From the NCBI GenBank assembly GCA_016705575.1, contig JADIXX010000008.1, forward strand, positions 1 to 64,000: a DNA stretch of 64,000 nucleotides. The letters are read 5' to 3'. This DNA comes from Candidatus Aalborgicola defluviihabitans. Its GTDB lineage: Bacteria; Pseudomonadota; Gammaproteobacteria; Burkholderiales; Burkholderiaceae_C. This document shows positions 61,903 to 64,000 of this stretch, piece after piece. Made by a program: the position numbers and the translations under genes. The stretch's first letter is position 1. Every line of letters starts with the position of its first letter. The notes below the pieces were generated by a model that saw nothing but the letters and a program-made list of their open reading frames with translations, was not told where the DNA came from and did no database searches.

Positions 61903-62019
61903 TTGTTACGAGTCCAATACGTTTGATGGCTGCGCCTGGTATTTGATGGGCTGGCAGTCCTGGGTTTTGAGGCCCTGATCCGCTGACCGAAAAACCGACC
62001 TCACGCACCGCATACGCCA

Positions 62020-62283
62020 TCAGACTTTGTCCACCACCAGTTCCCGCAGTTGGTGGTATTTGGCCAAGAGCGTTTCGTGGTCTTCAACGAACTGGGGGTC
62101 AACCGGAATGCAGGATACCGGGCAGACCTGCATGCACTGTGGTTCACCAAAATGGCCTACGCATTCCGTGCACTTGTACGGGTCGATGACATAAATCTCC
62201 GGCCCCATCGAGATTGCCTCATTGGGGCATTCGGGTTCGCAGACGTCGCAGTTAATGCACTCGTCGGTGATGATCAATGCCAT
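62020..62283 (-). CDS. YfhL-family 2[4Fe-4S] ferredoxin
   Basis: An 87-aa electron carrier. Two cluster motifs are seen: ITDECINCDVCEPECPNEAI and, with the insertion typical of this bacterial group, YKCTECVGHFGEPQCMQVCP followed by VSC. A helical C-terminal tail (HETLLAKYHQLRELVVDKV) is usual for Allochromatium-type ferredoxins. It is 9 bp downstream of the universal stress gene and 460 bp from coaD, an arrangement common in betaproteobacteria (coaD-fdx). Confidence 0.95.
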   Translation of the reverse strand: MALIITDECINCDVCEPECPNEAISMGPEIYVIDPYKCTECVGHFGEPQCMQVCPVSCIPVDPQFVEDHETLLAKYHQLRELVVDKV

Positions 62284-62292
62284 GCTGGCAAC

Positions 62293-62727
62293 TCACACTT
62301 CATCGGGCTTGGCGATCATGACGGGAACTGCGCTGGCGTGCAGCACTTCATTGGACACCGAACCCAGCATGGCACTGCGCAACGCGCTTTGGCCACGCGC
62401 GCCCATGACGATGAGATCGCAGGCAAAACGTTCGGAAATATCCACAATGGTGTGGGCTGGATCACCCATGGCGACTTCGCACTCATACGTGATGCCGGCA
62501 GCATCCAGCAGCTCACGCGCACTCTGCAGGGCGTGCATCCCGGCTTCGGCGCTGACGCGGCTGATAACTTCGGGGTCGTGCGCCATCAGCAACTCATACA
62601 AATTGGCTGGCTCCTGTACGTTGGCCAGCACCGCATCGGCGCGCAGGCCCGCCAGTACCATGCGAATGGCAAAGCGCACGGCCTCCAGGGACAACTCGGA
62701 ACCATCCACCGGCAGCAGGATTTTCAT
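62293..62727 (-). CDS. Universal stress protein (UspA family)
   Basis: A 144-aa single Usp domain. MKILLPVDGSELSLEAVRFA is the N-terminal strand/loop; CDLIVMGARGQSALRSAMLG followed by SVSNEVLHASAVPVMI carries the ATP-binding G-x2-G-x9-G(S/T) motif, so it is probably an ATP-binding Usp. It lies between coaD and fdx on the same strand and is probably co-transcribed (15 bp and 9 bp gaps). Confidence 0.94.
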   Translation of the reverse strand: MKILLPVDGSELSLEAVRFAIRMVLAGLRADAVLANVQEPANLYELLMAHDPEVISRVSAEAGMHALQSARELLDAAGITYECEVAMGDPAHTIVDISERFACDLIVMGARGQSALRSAMLGSVSNEVLHASAVPVMIAKPDEV

Positions 62728-62742
62728 AAGGTGTTCTCGCGA

Positions 62743-63231
62743 TTAAGTTTTAAATTTTTGTAACAGGCGCGCATGCACGGCAGGCGACACAAACTGGGCC
62801 ACGTCTCCTTTGAGCGTGGCAATCTCGCGCACCAAGGTGCTTGAGATGTGTTGGTAACGCGCGTCCGGTGTCAAAAAAACGGACTCGACGTCCGGCACCA
62901 TGGCACGGTTCATACCGGCGAGCTGGCTCTCAAAATCGAAGTCGGTGACCGAACGTACACCGCGCAACATGGCACGCGCACCGTGCCGGGTGGCAAATTC
63001 CACCACCAAACCAGAAAAAGGCTCCACCCGCACATTGGGGTAGGCCCGCATCACCTCTCGCACCGAATCCAGGCGTTCTTCCAGGCTGAACAGCGTCTTT
63101 TTGTGGTGGGCAACGGCGACGGCGACGATGACCGTCCCAAACAGGCCCGCAGCACGGCGAATCAGGTCCTGGTGGCCCAGGGTCATGGGGTCGAAGGTGC
63201 CGGGGTAGACGGCGATCACGGACTGGGACAT
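62743..63231 (-). CDS. coaD: Phosphopantetheine adenylyltransferase
   Basis: A 162-aa nucleotidyltransferase, the penultimate step of coenzyme A synthesis. AVYPGTFDPMTLGHQDLIRR carries the (H/T)xGH motif. Also VVEFATRHGARAMLRGVRSV, DFDFESQLAGMNRAMVPDVE, VFLTPDARYQHISSTLVREI (ISSTLVRE motif) and DVAQFVSPAVHARL. ATG 63231 fits the family start; an in-frame upstream start at 63252 adds seven residues and is less likely. Confidence 0.97.
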   Translation of the reverse strand: MSQSVIAVYPGTFDPMTLGHQDLIRRAAGLFGTVIVAVAVAHHKKTLFSLEERLDSVREVMRAYPNVRVEPFSGLVVEFATRHGARAMLRGVRSVTDFDFESQLAGMNRAMVPDVESVFLTPDARYQHISSTLVREIATLKGDVAQFVSPAVHARLLQKFKT

Positions 63232-63269
63232 CAAGGGCTCCGGGGCCAACAAGCCCTGCGTTGGGTCAA

Positions 63270-63962
63270 TTATGCCCCGCCACTCGCCTCGAAATCGGTG
63301 GCCCTGTGCAAGATGTGGGCATGCACGGCACCCGCTTTGAGGTGGCGGTGCACCATCAGCCCCAGGGGCTGCAGCGCCTCATCGTTCCAGGCCTTGGGTG
63401 ATTCCAGGTAGATCGAGCCGTTGACCACCAATGCCCGTGCCGCTGCGGCAAGCGCGGCTTCGTACAGATTGCCATCGAACGGCGGGTCCAGAAAGATCAC
63501 GTGGTAGCTGGTCGGCGCCAGCTGGCGCAACGCGGCGACGCCCTCACCACGCAGGATCAGGAGCTTCTGCGGTTGCGGATCGGGTAACTCCAACGCTTGC
63601 AACTGCGCCAACACGCGCTGCAACTGCGTGACCAATGTTCCGTCCTGTTCCACCAGCAGCACTTCAGCAGCGCCGCGGGATGCCGCCTCGAAACCCAGGG
63701 CCCCCGTGCCGGCAAACGCATCGACACAGCGCAGTCCGGTCATGTCCTGGCCCAACCAGTTGAACAGCGTCTCACGCACGCGGTCTGGCGTGGGGCGCAG
63801 ACCAGGCTTATCCGCTACTTTGAGCTTGATGCGCTTCCACTGGCCACCAATGAGGCGGATCTCGCCCGGTTGACGCTTGTGTACCGGTGTACGTGGGGGT
63901 TTGCCGACGCCGGCGGCCCTGCGACCGGTGGACTTGGAAGAAGAATTTCGGGGTTTTGTCAT
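63270..63962 (-). CDS. rsmD: 16S rRNA (guanine966-N2)-methyltransferase RsmD
   Basis: A 230-aa rRNA methyltransferase. After a basic, disordered N-terminal ~35 residues, IRLIGGQWKRIKLKVADKPG, LRPTPDRVRETLFNWLGQDM, the SAM motif CVDAFAGTGALGFEAASRGA and the catalytic VIFLDPPFDGNLYEAALAAA (DPPF) are seen. Its ATG overlaps the upstream gene's stop, and coaD follows 38 bp later, the usual rsmD-coaD order. Confidence 0.97.
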   Translation of the reverse strand: MTKPRNSSSKSTGRRAAGVGKPPRTPVHKRQPGEIRLIGGQWKRIKLKVADKPGLRPTPDRVRETLFNWLGQDMTGLRCVDAFAGTGALGFEAASRGAAEVLLVEQDGTLVTQLQRVLAQLQALELPDPQPQKLLILRGEGVAALRQLAPTSYHVIFLDPPFDGNLYEAALAAAARALVVNGSIYLESPKAWNDEALQPLGLMVHRHLKAGAVHAHILHRATDFEASGGA

Positions 63963-64000
63963 TCCCCAAGCTTACCGGACTGCAAGGGCATTTCCAGGGT
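63959..64000 (-). CDS. C-terminal 13 residues of an upstream gene (cut by window edge)
   Basis: The minus strand reads TLEMPLQSGKLGE then TGA at 63959-63961, overlapping the rsmD ATG (ATGA). In related genomes an M16-family peptidase lies here, which would fit, but 13 residues cannot show it. Confidence 0.5.
   Translation of the reverse strand, partial: TLEMPLQSGKLGE

Noticed and set aside
61508..62020. A 170-aa minus-strand frame starting at the fdx stop (TGATG)
   Set aside because: The start position is tempting, but it runs antisense through the DUF4124 gene and has no recognisable features.

Overview
This window comes from a betaproteobacterium of the order Burkholderiales, most likely a Rhodoferax/Polaromonas-like member of the Comamonadaceae. 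The evidence is the housekeeping order (yicC-gmk-rpoZ-spoT; nadK-recN-rapZ; lolB-ispE-tRNA-Gln-prs-rplY-pth; coaD-rsmD), the high GC of the core genes, and a family of short dispersed repeats that I associate with this family from memory. The species is an inference; no rRNA is present.

Layout. 1-11.9 kb is chromosomal core: pepN (3' part), fbp, tRNA-Thr, hemW-rdgB-rph-PP2C phosphatase-Ser/Thr kinase on the minus strand, then yicC-gmk-rpoZ-spoT on the plus strand and greB. Nearly every gene in the first ~10 kb is broken by one- or two-base indels, often in homopolymers. This is best explained by poor consensus sequence near a contig end. Isolated indels of the same kind recur later.

12.0-38.3 kb is an integrated genetic island. 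It is bounded by the 3' end of tRNA-Arg(ACG): an intact gene at 38194-38270 and a 46-bp partial copy at 12010-12055. A 27-bp exact direct repeat lies inside each end. It carries (i) a tyrosine integrase; (ii) a minus-strand, tightly overlapping operon of a ribbon-helix-helix protein, an HSDR_N-methyltransferase M subunit, an S subunit, a 60-aa small protein, a winged-helix protein, a DndD-like SMC/AAA ATPase and a DndE-HerA fusion, which looks like a hybrid of type I restriction-modification and Dnd-type restriction; (iii) a divergent pair of unknown genes; (iv) a HigBA-like toxin-antitoxin pair; (v) a P4-like AlpA/toprim/DUF3987 replication module with a 32-aa membrane peptide; (vi) a lower-GC biosynthetic operon with a 90-aa small protein, two Fe(II)/2-oxoglutarate oxygenases, a B12-type radical SAM enzyme, a NodU/CmcH-type carbamoyltransferase and a GNAT acetyltransferase; (vii) about 1.5 kb of mostly noncoding, hairpin-rich DNA including an integron attC-like site. 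The small protein and at least one oxygenase share a helical module, so this operon may make a new class of modified peptide.

38.3-64 kb returns to core genome. A branched-chain acyl-CoA catabolic operon (carboxyltransferase, acyl-CoA dehydrogenase, enoyl-CoA hydratase, biotin carboxylase, BKACE) diverges from an SCP2 protein and a MerR regulator across a perfect 14-bp palindrome. Then come tRNA-Ile2(CAT), an FkbM methyltransferase, hrcA, nadK-recN-rapZ, mutY, a dynamin-like GTPase, mutM, a TPR protein-lolB-ispE-tRNA-Gln-prs-rplY-pth-DUF4124 series, and finally fdx-uspA-coaD-rsmD and the last codons of an upstream gene.

A dispersed ~55-bp repeat occurs at least six times. In four cases it lies in frame inside genes, twice forming the signal peptide of an exported protein (LolB and the DUF4124 protein).
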